This document shows, piece after piece, positions 44,748 through 53,211 of a DNA stretch of 64,000 bases. The stretch is taken from the NCBI GenBank assembly GCA_963762615.1, contig CAVXLG010000013.1, forward strand, positions 1,178,001 through 1,242,000. The letters run 5' to 3'. Position numbers and translations under genes: made by a program. Below the pieces are notes generated by a model. It ran no database searches. It had not been told where the DNA came from and was given only the letters and a program-made list of their open reading frames with translations. The stretch is from PALSA-505 sp963762615. GTDB lineage: Bacteria > Actinomycetota > Actinomycetes > Streptosporangiales > Streptosporangiaceae. The first letter of the stretch is position 1; each line of letters opens with the position of its first letter.

Positions 44748-45478
44748 AGCGCCGCTCGGCGGGCGGCCAGCACGGTGCCTGCCACGGCCATGGCCGCGAG
44801 CGCAGCCAGTGACCCGGTGGCCGGCCCCAGCCCCAGCCACGGTTCGCGTACCGCGTTGGTCAGCTGGGTCAGCGGCAGCGGACCTGCCACCATCTTGACC
44901 ACGGAGCCCATCACCTTCGGCGGCGGACCGCCGGCGCCGAGCAGGAAGGACGGGAAGAATATCAGCAGCCCCACGGCCTGGGCTGACCTGGCCGACGGCA
45001 GCACCGAGCCGAGCAGCACGCCGATGCTCACGAAGGCCACCGCGCCCAGCGGCAGCGCGGCCGCGACCCGCCATCCGTCGTGCACCGCGGGGATCCCGTA
45101 CACCGGAGCGGCGACGGCGAGCAGCAGCGCGCAGGCTACCGCGGTGGTCAGCAGCCCGACGATGAGCTGGGCGATCGCGAACGACCAGCGCGGGAAGCCG
45201 GCCGCGGCGAAGCGGCGCAGCACCCCGCGCTCACGGTAGGACGCCAGGTGCACCGGCAGCATGACCAGCCCGACCGCGGCGATCACGACGGTGAGATACG
45301 ACGCCACGTACCAGTGCGCCGGGTTGGTGTTATCGAACCCCGGGTCCGGCGCGGTGCCGAAGGCACCGCCGATGATCAGCATGGTCACGATCGGGAAGGC
45401 GAACACGAACGTGAGTACCAGCGGGTCGCGTGTCATCAACCTCAGCTCGGCCCGGACGAGCCGTCCCATGGTGGTCAT
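44744..45478 (-). CDS. ABC-2 type transporter permease
   Basis: 244 residues, ATG 45478 overlapping the ATPase stop (ATGA). Six TM helices: PLVLTFVFAFPIVTMLIIGG, YLTVVIAAVGLVMLPVHLAS, IAQLIVGLLTTAVACALLL, AAALPLGAVAFVSIGVLLGS, SAQAVGLLIFFPSFLLGAGG and LAALAAMAVAGTVLAA. ERGVLRRFAAAGFP is the cytosolic loop typical of drug-resistance (DrrB-like) permeases. Export substrate unknown. Confidence 0.92.
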   Translation of the reverse strand: MTTMGRLVRAELRLMTRDPLVLTFVFAFPIVTMLIIGGAFGTAPDPGFDNTNPAHWYVASYLTVVIAAVGLVMLPVHLASYRERGVLRRFAAAGFPRWSFAIAQLIVGLLTTAVACALLLAVAAPVYGIPAVHDGWRVAAALPLGAVAFVSIGVLLGSVLPSARSAQAVGLLIFFPSFLLGAGGPPPKVMGSVVKMVAGPLPLTQLTNAVREPWLGLGPATGSLAALAAMAVAGTVLAARRAAL

Positions 45479-46437
45479 CGCCGCCCTCCGACCAGGTCGT
45501 CAGGTATCGGGGTTGCCTCGCCTGCGGACGGCCCGCGCTCGATCAGGCTCAGCAGGGCGTCCTCGAGGTCGGGCACGTGCACGCCCAGGTCCTCGGGCAC
45601 CGGCCCGTGCCGCACCAGCACCGCGCCGACGTGCGCGATGATGCGCCGGTCGCCGTCCACGGTGATCCGCGCGCCAGACCGCAGCACGTCCCGCACGCCG
45701 TCCAGCCGGCTGATCTCGGCCAGCAGCGACGCGGGCGGGTCCGGCCAGCTGAAACAGACCGTCGCCTGGCGGGCATGACGGGCCACCAGCTCGGCCGGGG
45801 CGCCGACGTCGATGACATGACCGGAGTGCATCACGACGATCCGGTCGCAGAGTGCCTCTGCCTCGTGCATCTCGTGGGTGACCAGCAGCACCGTGGTGCC
45901 GCCCTCGTGTAGCTGGCGGACCGCGGCCCATACGTTGCGCCGGGCGGCCGGATCCAGGCCCTGGGTCAGCTCGTCCAGGACGACCAGGCGCGGGCGGTTC
46001 AGCAGCGCGAGCACGAGGAACAGCCGCTGCCGCTCTCCCCCGCTGAGCGAGGAAAACGCCGAACGGCGCCGCTCGGCCAGCCCGAACTGCTCCAGCAGTT
46101 CGCCGCCGTCGCGGGCTCGGGAGGTGGCGAACAGGCCGATCGCCTCGGCCACCCGCAGCCGGTCCGGCAGTGCGGAGTCCTGCAGCTGGCTGCCGATCAG
46201 CGGCCGCAACCGCGCGGCCTGGGTGATCGGGTCGTAGCCGAGCACGCTGAGTACGCCGGCGTCTGGCCCGCGCAGCCCCTGGATGCACTCGACGGTTGTC
46301 GTCTTCCCGGCACCGTTCGGGCCGGCCAGGCCGACGATCTCACCAGCGTGGACGTCGAGGTCCAGCCCGCTGACCACGGTCCTGGACCGGTACGTTTTGC
46401 GCAGACCGCGGACGGTCACTACATCTGATTCAGCCAT
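45475..46437 (-). CDS. ABC transporter ATP-binding protein (DrrA-like)
   Basis: 320 residues from ATG 46437. Walker A GLAGPNGAGKTTTVECIQGL, Q-loop IGSQLQDSALPDRLRV, signature FSSLSGGERQRLFLVLALL, Walker B RLVVLDELTQGLDPAARR (usual EP replaced by ELTQGLDP, as in several DrrA relatives), H-loop VLLVTHEMHEAEAL. A C-terminal ~100-residue accessory domain follows. First gene of a four-gene operon (ATPase, permease, kinase, regulator) in which every junction is a 4-nt overlap. Only a weak ribosome binding site precedes the ATG. Confidence 0.93.
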   Translation of the reverse strand: MAESDVVTVRGLRKTYRSRTVVSGLDLDVHAGEIVGLAGPNGAGKTTTVECIQGLRGPDAGVLSVLGYDPITQAARLRPLIGSQLQDSALPDRLRVAEAIGLFATSRARDGGELLEQFGLAERRRSAFSSLSGGERQRLFLVLALLNRPRLVVLDELTQGLDPAARRNVWAAVRQLHEGGTTVLLVTHEMHEAEALCDRIVVMHSGHVIDVGAPAELVARHARQATVCFSWPDPPASLLAEISRLDGVRDVLRSGARITVDGDRRIIAHVGAVLVRHGPVPEDLGVHVPDLEDALLSLIERGPSAGEATPIPDDLVGGRR

Positions 46438-46533
46438 ACATGGATTCTGCTGGCGCGAGAGATCCCGCACATCAGCCCGGGGATAGAACCTTCGCATCTG
46501 CCCGCGGGTATAGATCGCTCTTCCCGGCAACGA

Positions 46534-46570
46534 CTGACCAGTGCCAGCCGACCCGGCTGGCACTGGTCAG
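46534..46570 (+). repeat. Perfect 17-bp inverted repeat upstream of ABC operon
   Basis: ctgaccagtgccagccg and cggctggcactggtcag flank a 3-bp acc spacer, ~100 bp upstream of the ATPase start. There is no T-tract on either side, so an operator (for example for the NarL-type regulator of this operon) or a structured leader is more likely than an intrinsic terminator. Confidence 0.7.
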
Positions 46571-46599
46571 ACCGCCTTCACGGTCTGCGATCACGCGCC

Positions 46600-46960
46600 A
46601 CCCGCAAAACGATCGCTCTGGTTCAGATCGTCATATTGGCGAATGTAACGATCGTTGTAAGCCCGGCGGACAGCCGTCGCCACCGCAAAACCCGCGCCGT
46701 TGGCAACAAGCAGGAGGCTAGCGCGCCAAGAATTCCGTACATGATGGGACCCGCACGGGAACCGAGCACACGATCGTACAGGCGCCCGCAGGCGGTGCGG
46801 ACCGTAGGCCAGCAGTGCGCCGGCCTTTGTGTCCATGCTGGTTTGCGGTATAGGTCGCCGATACCTATGATATCCGGTTCGCACTTCCTTGCGTGAATCT
46901 CCATCTTCGTCACGGTCGTGCAAACTGGCCCCGCCCGATCTCCGTGCAAGACCGGAATAC
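46600..46960 (-). other. Degenerate coding sequence, possibly a Pycsar-type (DUF5706-like) membrane effector remnant
   Basis: AT-richer segment. Across two minus-strand frames one can read KMEIHARKCEPDIIGIGDLY, TSMDTKAGALLAYG, TACGRLYDRVLGSRAG, PIMYGILGALASCLL and VANGAGFAVATAVRRAYNDR. The ADTKAxxLLA-like block followed by a hydrophobic pair recalls DUF5706/PycTM proteins. At least two frameshifts are needed and the downstream half is missing. The assignment is weak. The remainder of 46438-47189 shows no gene. Confidence 0.25.
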
Positions 46961-47189
46961 CCCTCGTATATCCGCAGGTACCCGAGCATCTTGCGCCCGG
47001 TAGGTGGCCCGGCAGTTTGCGTGCTCATGCCCGCCTACCCCACTGTAGAGTGGTAGTAGTCAATGTGCATACTGTAACATCGGAACACCTATGGCCACGG
47101 CGTCCGCGTTGCCTGACGGACCACTCGGGCCGGGCAAGCCGGTCCGGCCGTTTCAGCCTAGGTAATTGTTCATTCCCCCACCGTGGATA

Positions 47190-47405
47190 TCAGCAAATGT
47201 CGTCAAATTCGCCCTTCTTCGCGCCATCCAGGAACGCGTGCCACTCAGCGAGGGTAAGCCTGAGAACCGGGCCATAGGGATCCCGAGAATTCCGGATGGC
47301 TATCTCGCCTTTACTCGGAGTGCACTCTAAACAGGCGCCATTATTCACGCTGAGCTTAGATCTGCGCCAAATCGTATCACGAAATTCCGAGCCGAACGAA
47401 TACAC
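47190..47405 (-). CDS. DUF397 domain protein
   Basis: 71 residues; contains WRRSKLSVNNGACLECTP, IAIRNSRDPYGPVLRLTLAE and WHAFLDGAKKGEFDD, the standard DUF397 pattern. These small proteins are encoded next to XRE/DUF5753 regulators throughout mycelial actinobacteria and act as their partners. It follows the regulator gene by 66 bases on the same strand. The gene is relatively AT-rich. Confidence 0.93.
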   Translation of the reverse strand: MYSFGSEFRDTIWRRSKLSVNNGACLECTPSKGEIAIRNSRDPYGPVLRLTLAEWHAFLDGAKKGEFDDIC

Positions 47406-47471
47406 TAGACCCCTCCTAACGCCAGTAGTACGATCCGAGTCCGCAAGGGGAGGACTGTCAGCTTTTGGCCG

Positions 47472-48353
47472 TTAACTCCCCTTATATAGCGCAATCACCT
47501 TCTTTACAAGCTTTACAGACTTCTGCGTAGTCAACGATATTGACTGCAGACGTTCAAAAATTTGTTCGTATCGTTCAACGTCCCGCGAGCGCTCCAAATA
47601 TAGCTGCCCCGCCAGTCCCTCCACGTACACAACCGAGCGAATTGGCTCGAGGAAGTCGAGCAACACGAAGGTGCTGTCCAGAGCCGGGTGGGCACCAGCA
47701 TCGTAGGGCAGGATCTGGACGGTGACTTCGGGTAGCTCGGCAACTTCGACCACGTGCTGGAGCTGAGCGGCCATGACCTCCGGCCCGCCGATCACGCGGT
47801 GCAGGGCGGCTTCGTCAATCACGGCCCTGAACTCCGGGGGGGCGGGATCTGCACGGGTCAGCACCGCCTGGCGGTTGCGCAGCACCTCGAGCCTCTGCTC
47901 GATCTCCGGGTCGCTTAGCCGGGGGAAGCTCCGTTCGTGTATCGCGCGTGCGTAGTCCCGGGTCTGCAACAGGCCTGAAGCGACGCCGGGATCGTAGTCG
48001 CTCATCCGCGTCGCCTCGGCCTCGAGCCCGATGAAGGTCGCCAACGTGAACGGCAGGTGATACGGCTGCCACCAGGCTTGCTCCTTCTGCCCGCGGACAA
48101 GCGCGGTCAAGTGCTCGCGCTGCGCCTCCGTCACCTCATATAGCCGACATAGATCACGGATGTCTCGCTGACTGGCGGCCCGGTCTCCCGTCTCCATCCT
48201 CGATACCTTCGAGGGCGAGCAGAGCAGGGCCTTCGCGACGTCCTCCACGCTCATCCCGGCGTCCGTGCGGAGGGACCGCAATAGAGTAGCCAGCTCGCGA
48301 CGGCGGACGACAGGACTCCCGGTACCAGGCACTTGAGCAGGGATCCTTCTCAT
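47472..48353 (-). CDS. XRE-family regulator with DUF5753 domain
   Basis: 293 residues from ATG 48353. HTH: VVRRRELATLLRSLRTDAGM, SVEDVAKALLCSPSKVSRME. The DUF5753 part: YDPGVASGLLQTRDYARAIH, RLEVLRNRQAVLTRADPAPP, FRAVIDEAALHRVIGGPEVM, VTVQILPYDAGAHPALDSTF and LYLERSRDVERYEQIFERLQ. Pairs with DUF397; such pairs (BldB/WhiJ-like) influence development and antibiotic production in Streptomyces. Target genes are not evident here. Confidence 0.93.
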   Translation of the reverse strand: MRRIPAQVPGTGSPVVRRRELATLLRSLRTDAGMSVEDVAKALLCSPSKVSRMETGDRAASQRDIRDLCRLYEVTEAQREHLTALVRGQKEQAWWQPYHLPFTLATFIGLEAEATRMSDYDPGVASGLLQTRDYARAIHERSFPRLSDPEIEQRLEVLRNRQAVLTRADPAPPEFRAVIDEAALHRVIGGPEVMAAQLQHVVEVAELPEVTVQILPYDAGAHPALDSTFVLLDFLEPIRSVVYVEGLAGQLYLERSRDVERYEQIFERLQSISLTTQKSVKLVKKVIALYKGS

Positions 48354-48806
48354 GGTTCCCACGTGCACCACTACACCGCAGGGGCAACGCGGGGAGATGC
48401 GGAGATTGACTCTGTCACTTGCCAAAGGCCTTTGACGCAATGCACCATTGATAGCAGAAGCGCTGATGATCCTCAAGCTACCGCCCGGCGCGGCGGAGGG
48501 GCAGCCAACCGGCAGCCACATAGATCACCCGGCCCGCCGGCCGGGGAGGAGGGGAGGCGCTATTGATCTGACGACCCGATCTCACGGGGTATGCAGCAAG
48601 TCCGGCGATGCGGTCACGCCGCTGGAGCACGAAAAGAGTCCTTCACTCACCACAAAAAAGCTGGACCGATGCGGTCACATCGGCCCAGCTAGGAACACCA
48701 TCCCCGGCTCTGGGCGAGCGAAAGGCACAGTGTTTTGCAATACCTTACCAATCTCACCAGTGAGCACAACCCTTTACGACGCACCACCTTTTGGCTGGCC
48801 AGGCTC
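48354..48806. other. Intergenic, no supported gene
   Basis: About 450 bp between the divergent XRE regulator and the following plus-strand pair. A tttgacgcaatgc stretch near 48430 could be part of a promoter. No strong open frame with a ribosome binding site is seen. Confidence 0.4.
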
Positions 48807-49049
48807 ATGCGGGCGGCGGGTGACCAGCTGTTCACAGTCGGCGACGCGCAGGCACTCCGGCACGGCTGGCAGATCACCCGCACGCGAGGCGGGCTGGGCC
48901 GTCGCTACCATGACCCCCGCTACGACGACCTGGTCGCCTGCCCCCGCTGCGACGGCAACGGCGGGATCGGCCGGGAGCCGTGCGACTCCTGCGACGGTAC
49001 CGGCCGGACGACACGCACCGCTGCCTGCCGGGAAGGCGGCCAGCGGTGA
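48807..49049 (+). CDS. Small zinc-ribbon-like protein (CxxCxG repeats)
   Basis: 80 residues from ATG 48807. DLVACPRCDGNGGIGREPCD followed by SCDGTGR is a DnaJ-type double CxxCxGxG zinc-binding pattern. The stop overlaps the next gene by 4 nt (GTGA). Small CxxC proteins directly upstream of transfer genes are frequent in actinomycete integrative conjugative elements, the likely origin of this pair. Confidence 0.55.
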   Translation: MRAAGDQLFTVGDAQALRHGWQITRTRGGLGRRYHDPRYDDLVACPRCDGNGGIGREPCDSCDGTGRTTRTAACREGGQR

Positions 49050-49615
49050 CCGGCCGCGGCCGGCGCTGGCGGCGAGCCCTGGGCAGCCGCCGCGAGCGCC
49101 GGCGGGAAGAGCAGCGGATGCTCGACGTCCTGGACCAGGCGATCGCACCGCGACGGCGCGCCGGTCTTCTCGGATTGATCTGGAATTGGCGCTACGAACT
49201 CGCCCTGGTGGCCGGTGTCGGGTTCGTGGCCGCCATCCTCGCGAGCACTTTGGGAATCGGATGGCTCGTCGTCGGAGCGTCCGCCGCCATAGGCGCACTC
49301 TCGCCGCCCTGGTCCGAACGGCTTACCGCATTCGCCTGGCATCTGGTTACTCCGCACCTGCTGCGGTCGGGCCTGGTCCACGCGCGGATTCACAACCAGA
49401 GGGGCAGGCGGCCGTTCATCTTGCGAGTCACTCGCCAGCCATTCGGTCAACGGGTCCGGCTCTGGTGCCCGGCGGGTACGTCGGCGGAGGATATTTCCGC
49501 CGCGAGAGGGACCCTTCGCGCCGCTTGCTGGGCGGCTGACATACGGGTCTGGCGCGACGAACAGCACTCGCAAATGGTCACCGTGGACGTGATCAGGCGC
49601 CGCGACCGCGCCTGA
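49046..49615 (+). CDS. Membrane protein resembling N-terminal part of conjugative FtsK-like transfer protein
   Basis: 189 residues from GTG 49046, translationally coupled to the zinc-ribbon gene. Basic N-terminus (RRERRREEQRMLDVLDQAI), two TM helices (WRYELALVAGVGFVAAILAS and IGWLVVGASAAIGALSPPW), then FILRVTRQPFGQRVRLWCPA, GTSAEDISAARGTLRAACWA and VTVDVIRRRD. This block resembles the region ahead of the ATPase domain in FtsK/SpoIIIE-like transfer proteins of actinomycete ICEs. No ATPase follows; instead the last 86 bp are duplicated in tandem. A truncated ICE remnant is inferred. Confidence 0.5.
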   Translation: MTGRGRRWRRALGSRRERRREEQRMLDVLDQAIAPRRRAGLLGLIWNWRYELALVAGVGFVAAILASTLGIGWLVVGASAAIGALSPPWSERLTAFAWHLVTPHLLRSGLVHARIHNQRGRRPFILRVTRQPFGQRVRLWCPAGTSAEDISAARGTLRAACWAADIRVWRDEQHSQMVTVDVIRRRDRA

Positions 49616-49705
49616 GCGGGCGGCCGATATACGGGTCAGGCGCGACGAACAGCACTCGCAAATGGTCACCGTGGACGTCATCAGGCGCCGCGACCGCGCC
49701 TGACC
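49530..49705 (+). repeat. 88-bp tandem duplication of a gene 3' end
   Basis: The last ~86 bases of the transfer-like gene, including its stop codon, are repeated immediately downstream with an exact period of 88 bp and only a few substitutions (for example gggtct/gggtca, gacgtgatc/gacgtcatc). Followed by short ccggaccgac repeats. Confidence 0.9.
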
Positions 49706-49820
49706 GGACCGACCGCCTGACCGGACCGACCGGACCGGGGCAACATCCGGTGAGGCTAGACAAGGCCGTCATATGGCTGTGGTGAGCGGCCCGGAATCAG
49801 CTCCCGCGAGCGGCCCGGAA

Positions 49821-50666
49821 TCAGCTCCTGGCCGCGGTGAGCCGGTAGCGCAGGCGGTACGGCAGTTCGGCGACCACCGCCCCGGCGCGGGCGTCCGGCC
49901 CGACGAGATAGCGCGGCCGGGGATTGGCCGCGGTCAGCGCGCGCACGATCACCGCGGCCGCGCGCGGCGGCGGCAGGCCCCGCTTGGCCGAACGGGCGGC
50001 GTTCTTGCGAGCAGTCGTGATCTGCGCGGAGTAACGCTCCAGGACCTCCGGCGGGGCGTCGGCGATCAGCTCGTCGGCGGCCTGGCCGCCGCGGTCCCAG
50101 ATCGGCGTGGCGATGGCGCCCGGCTCGACCAGGATCACCCGGATCCCGGACGGCGCCAGCTCGGCGCGCAGCGTGTCCGCCATGCCGACCAGGCCGAACT
50201 TCGAGACGTGATACGCGCCGAGCATGGGCTGCGCGATCCGCCCGCCGATCGAGCCGATCATCACGATCCGCGCGTCCAGGCCCTTCTCCCGGGCCTGCCG
50301 CAGGGCCGGCAGCATCGCCTGGGTGACCGCGAGCTGGCCGATGAGGTTGACTTCGATCTGGCGCCGGAACGCCTCGATCGGGATGTACTCCAGCGGGCCG
50401 GGCAACGCGACGCCCGCGTTGTTCACCAGGCCGTGCAGCCGCCCGGCGGCGGTGACCTGCTCGCCCGCGGCCCGGACCGAGTCCTCGTCGGTCACGTCCA
50501 GGCGCAGCACGCGCACCGCGTCGCCGTGCTCGCGGCTCAGCTCCTCGGCGTCCTTGCCGGTCCGGACGGAGGCCCACACCCGAGCGCCCCGGCGCACGAG
50601 CTCGGCCACGCAGGCCCGGCCGATTCCGGTGGAGGCGCCGGTCACCACATACGATCTTGGGCTCAT
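49821..50666 (-). CDS. Short-chain dehydrogenase/reductase
   Basis: 281 residues from ATG 50666. Cofactor motif YVVTGASTGIGRACVAELVR, LRLDVTDEDSV, HGLVNNAGVALPGP, catalytic Ser in IVMIGSIGGRI and Tyr/Lys in LGAYHVSKFGLVGMADTLRA. A classical SDR with NAD(P) specificity not clear (arginine-rich RRGARVWASVR after the first strand suggests NADPH). Substrate unknown. The stop region overlaps a 24-bp duplicated sequence (49784-49828). Confidence 0.92.
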   Translation of the reverse strand: MSPRSYVVTGASTGIGRACVAELVRRGARVWASVRTGKDAEELSREHGDAVRVLRLDVTDEDSVRAAGEQVTAAGRLHGLVNNAGVALPGPLEYIPIEAFRRQIEVNLIGQLAVTQAMLPALRQAREKGLDARIVMIGSIGGRIAQPMLGAYHVSKFGLVGMADTLRAELAPSGIRVILVEPGAIATPIWDRGGQAADELIADAPPEVLERYSAQITTARKNAARSAKRGLPPPRAAAVIVRALTAANPRPRYLVGPDARAGAVVAELPYRLRYRLTAARS

Positions 50667-50704
50667 CCGCCCAGTATGACCGAACGAGCCGACGACCGAG
50701 CGAA

Positions 50705-50750
50705 ACGAGCAGGACGACCCAACGAGCAGGACGACCCAACGAGCAGGACG
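50705..50750 (+). repeat. 17-bp tandem repeat (2.7 copies) upstream of SDR gene
   Basis: acgagcaggacgaccca repeated at 50705, 50722 and partly 50739, with related acgagcagga units continuing to about 50790. Lies in the SDR promoter region. Confidence 0.85.
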
Positions 50751-50827
50751 TCCGAGCGGAATGAGCAGTCTGACCGGACGAGCAGGACGAGACCGTAAGC
50801 AGGACGAGCGCTCGGGCGAACGCGCCG

Positions 50828-51508
50828 TCACCGGTCGTCGCCGAGGACCGGCTCCGGCAGCGTCCCTGCGTTGTGCTCGAGCAGCCGCCAGCGCTCCCTG
50901 CGCCGCTCGATCACCGACCATGAGCAGTTGGCCAGCGGGCCGAGGATCCCGGACGACTCCAGGGCTAGGCCGAGTATCTCGCTCATGCCGAGCCGGATCG
51001 CCGCGCCGTGGCTGACCACCACGGCGAGGGCGCCCGGGGCCAGGCCCTCGGCGATCCGCTGCAGCGCGGCCCTCGCCCGGTGCGCGACCGCGGCCGACGT
51101 CTCGCCGTCCGGCGGCATCCATGTCGCGTGCTCGGCTGGGTACTGCGCGCGGATCTCGGTGTCGGTCAGCCCTTCCCAGCGCCCGCCGAAGCGTTCCCGC
51201 AGGTCCTTGTCCACGAGGACATCGAGCCCGGTGAGCCGGGCCAGCGGCGCCGCCGTCATCGTCGCGCGCTGCAGATCCGAGGAGACGATGAGATCGGGAC
51301 GCAGCGCCGCGAGCAGCCGGGCGGCCCGCTCGGCCTGCGCCTCGCCGGTCGGGTCGAGCGGGATGTCGCTCTGGCCCTGGAAGCGGCGTTCGGCGTTCCA
51401 CATGGTCTGGCCGTGCCGCCACAGCACCAGCCGGACGGGGGGTGTCCACGGCGGCTGGGACCCGGGCCGGTCCTGCGGGCCGGGCGACCCGGCTTCCGGG
51501 GCGCTCAG
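50828..51508 (-). CDS. Histidine phosphatase family protein (phosphoglycerate mutase-like)
   Basis: Catalytic core is complete: RLVLWRHGQTMWNAERRFQG (phosphohistidine RHG), SDIPLDPTGEAQAERAARLL, DLIVSSDLQRATMTAAPL, LRERFGGRWEGLTDTEI, MPPDGETSAAV and VVVSHGAAIRLG (second His). The start is unresolved: no ATG or GTG lies in frame between the rsfS stop and the RHG motif. Removing one C from the C6 run near 51442 would connect GTG at about 51450 with PVRLVLWRHG. The coordinate given is the frame limit next to rsfS. Co-occurrence with rsfS is conserved in actinobacteria. Confidence 0.85.
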   Translation of the reverse strand: MSAPEAGSPGPQDRPGSQPPWTPPVRLVLWRHGQTMWNAERRFQGQSDIPLDPTGEAQAERAARLLAALRPDLIVSSDLQRATMTAAPLARLTGLDVLVDKDLRERFGGRWEGLTDTEIRAQYPAEHATWMPPDGETSAAVAHRARAALQRIAEGLAPGALAVVVSHGAAIRLGMSEILGLALESSGILGPLANCSWSVIERRRERWRLLEHNAGTLPEPVLGDDR

Positions 51509-51915
51509 CGGGATTCTCCGCCGCCGGCCCCGGCTGCGCCACCGCCCGTCGTCGCAGCGGGCTCCGGCAGCGGGATCAGCGGGCAGTCCTTCCACAGCGA
51601 TTCGAGCGCGTATGTGCTCCGCGCGTCGGAGTGCTGCACGTGGATGACGATGTCGATGTAGTCGAGCAGGATCCAGCGGCCCTCGCGCTCGCCCTCGCGG
51701 CGGGCGGGCTTGGCCCCGGCCAGCCGCAGCCTGGCCTCGATCTCGTCGACGATCGCCCGGACCTGGCGGTCGTTGGCCGCCGAACAGAGCAGGAAAGCGT
51801 CGGTGATGACGAGCTGCTCACTCACGTCGTAAGCGATGATGCCGCTGGCTAGCTTGTCGGCCGCGGCGGCCGCGGCGATCTCGATGAGCTCCACGGCCCT
51901 TTCGGTTGCTGTCAC
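51505..51915 (-). CDS. rsfS: Ribosomal silencing factor RsfS
   Basis: 136 residues from GTG 51915. AVELIEIAAAAAADKLASGI, AYDVSEQLVITDAFLLCSA, NDRQVRAIVDEIEARLR, RWILLDYIDIVIHVQHSDAR and YALESLWKDCPLIPL follow the RsfS (Iojap/YbeB) family from end to end. The protein binds L14 of the large ribosomal subunit and blocks subunit joining under nutrient stress. A glycine-rich tail (GGGAAGAGGG) is added. It normally follows nadD directly; here a secreted-protein gene lies between. Confidence 0.95.
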   Translation of the reverse strand: MTATERAVELIEIAAAAAADKLASGIIAYDVSEQLVITDAFLLCSAANDRQVRAIVDEIEARLRLAGAKPARREGEREGRWILLDYIDIVIHVQHSDARSTYALESLWKDCPLIPLPEPAATTGGGAAGAGGGESR

Positions 51916-52271
51916 GTGTGCTGCTCGTCCTCCGTCTGCCGACTGATGGTCCTAGGTTCTCACGTTCACGGCGGTTTGGCCGCACTCGACGTTACCTCCA
52001 CCGTCGCGCCGCGAGTGAACTCCAGGCCGGCATACTGCCGGCCAAACCACGGGAACGTGACGAAACGGTCCGCAGCGGGCCGCCGCGGCGCCTGGAGATG
52101 AGACCCAGGGGCCGCGGTGCCAACGACAAGCGGTTCAGGCTGGGCTGGGCGCTGGCGCGATGCCCGGTCCGGATTCCCAGACTGCGGCACTGGCCGCGAT
52201 GCGGGCCACGCTGGCAGCCGGTAACCCGCTGTCCGGGCGGCAGCTCGAACCGAGGTTCGGGCTCGCCCAGG
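51916..52271. other. Intergenic with possible small gene fragment
   Basis: About 350 bp. A plus-strand stretch (52160-52270) reads QTAALAAMRATLAAGNPLSG then RQLEPRFGLAQAE, like the helix-turn-helix tail of small plasmid/ICE-borne actinomycete proteins, but it continues into no family. Treated as a remnant. Confidence 0.3.
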
Positions 52272-52303
52272 CCGAGGACCCGCCCGGGCTGGCGGGTCCT
52301 CGG
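52272..52303 (-). terminator. GC-rich hairpin after secreted-protein gene
   Basis: Perfect 13-bp arms ccgaggacccgcc and ggcgggtcctcgg with a 6-nt loop, 26 bases after the stop codon of the minus-strand gene at 52329. There is no U-tract, which is common for actinomycete terminators. Confidence 0.65.
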
Positions 52304-52328
52304 CGTCCGGCGCCTCGGGCGCCGCAGA

Positions 52329-53052
52329 TCAGCAGCTGGTGCTGGTCGAGTCGTTGGTGTAGTTGTCGAGTTGCTGCTCAAGGCTGATGGCCTGAGCTCG
52401 CTGGCTGGCGGTGATCGTGTAGCTGGCCGGCCCGGCGTATCCCACCTCCTTCAGGAACAGGTTGGCCTGGGAGATGACGCCGGTGATGCAGATACTCGAC
52501 CCGTTCGCCACGTCGAGCTGGGCGGCCAGCAGATGTCCGGCCAGACAGTTGACCGCGTCGCTGCACTTCATGGCGTCGAATACCGCCGTCGCCTGGGCGA
52601 ATGTGGAGACGGTGTACTTGCCCAGCGACTGGGGCAGCAGGGCGGTGGTTGCGGCCTCGTGGTTCTTCCAGTACCCGGGGGTGAAGCGCTGGCCGGTCCC
52701 GCTCTGTCCGCAGCCGGGGACCACCATCTTCACCGCGGAGTAAAAGACGAATGGCCCCGTTCCGCCGGCCTTTCACGGCGACGTCCGCCTGGATTTGACA
52801 CGTAGGCGTCTGCGGCACGGGAAGGGTCAGAGTCCCGGCGTGCCCGAACGTTGCTCCCAGGAACTGATCGGGCGGCGGAAAGGTCGTGAGGACCAGTCGC
52901 CACACCCCGCTGGGGCTGGCAGGAATGGTAAAGCTCGCCTGTGTGGCGGTGATCACCGGCTTGACGTGAGTCCCGGCAGAGGCCACGCCCGCGGAACTTA
53001 CCACCGAACCGGCCACAAGGGCGCTGGCCAGGAACAACGTCCACCGTCGCAT
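52329..53052 (-). pseudogene. Secreted TPGYWKNH-motif protein (one frameshift)
   Basis: ATG 53052. Signal peptide LFLASALVAGSVVSSAGVAS, then a small beta-rich region (FTIPASPSGVWRLVLTTFPP, CQIQADVAVK). Near 52770 an extra G in aaaggccggcgg shifts the frame; the other frame continues GGTGPFVFYSAVKMVVPGCG, RFTPGYWKNHEAATTALLPQ and ends at 52329 (NDSTSTSC). TPGYWKNH motifs mark a group of bacterial secreted proteins of unknown function. The gene sits between nadD and rsfS, which are normally adjacent, and is followed by a hairpin terminator, so it is probably a later insertion. Confidence 0.65.
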
Positions 53053-53211
53053 GACTCCCCCTTTCGAGGGCGAGCGAAATCGTCCTCTAGTCTCGAAGGG
53101 CTCAACCCCCGCTCGGGGATGGCACCAGTACAGAGGCCAATCGCTGGGGAGACCGTTTTCGTTACATCCGCCAGCACCGGTCGCCGCCGATCGCCGCGGG
53201 ATAAGTGCTGG

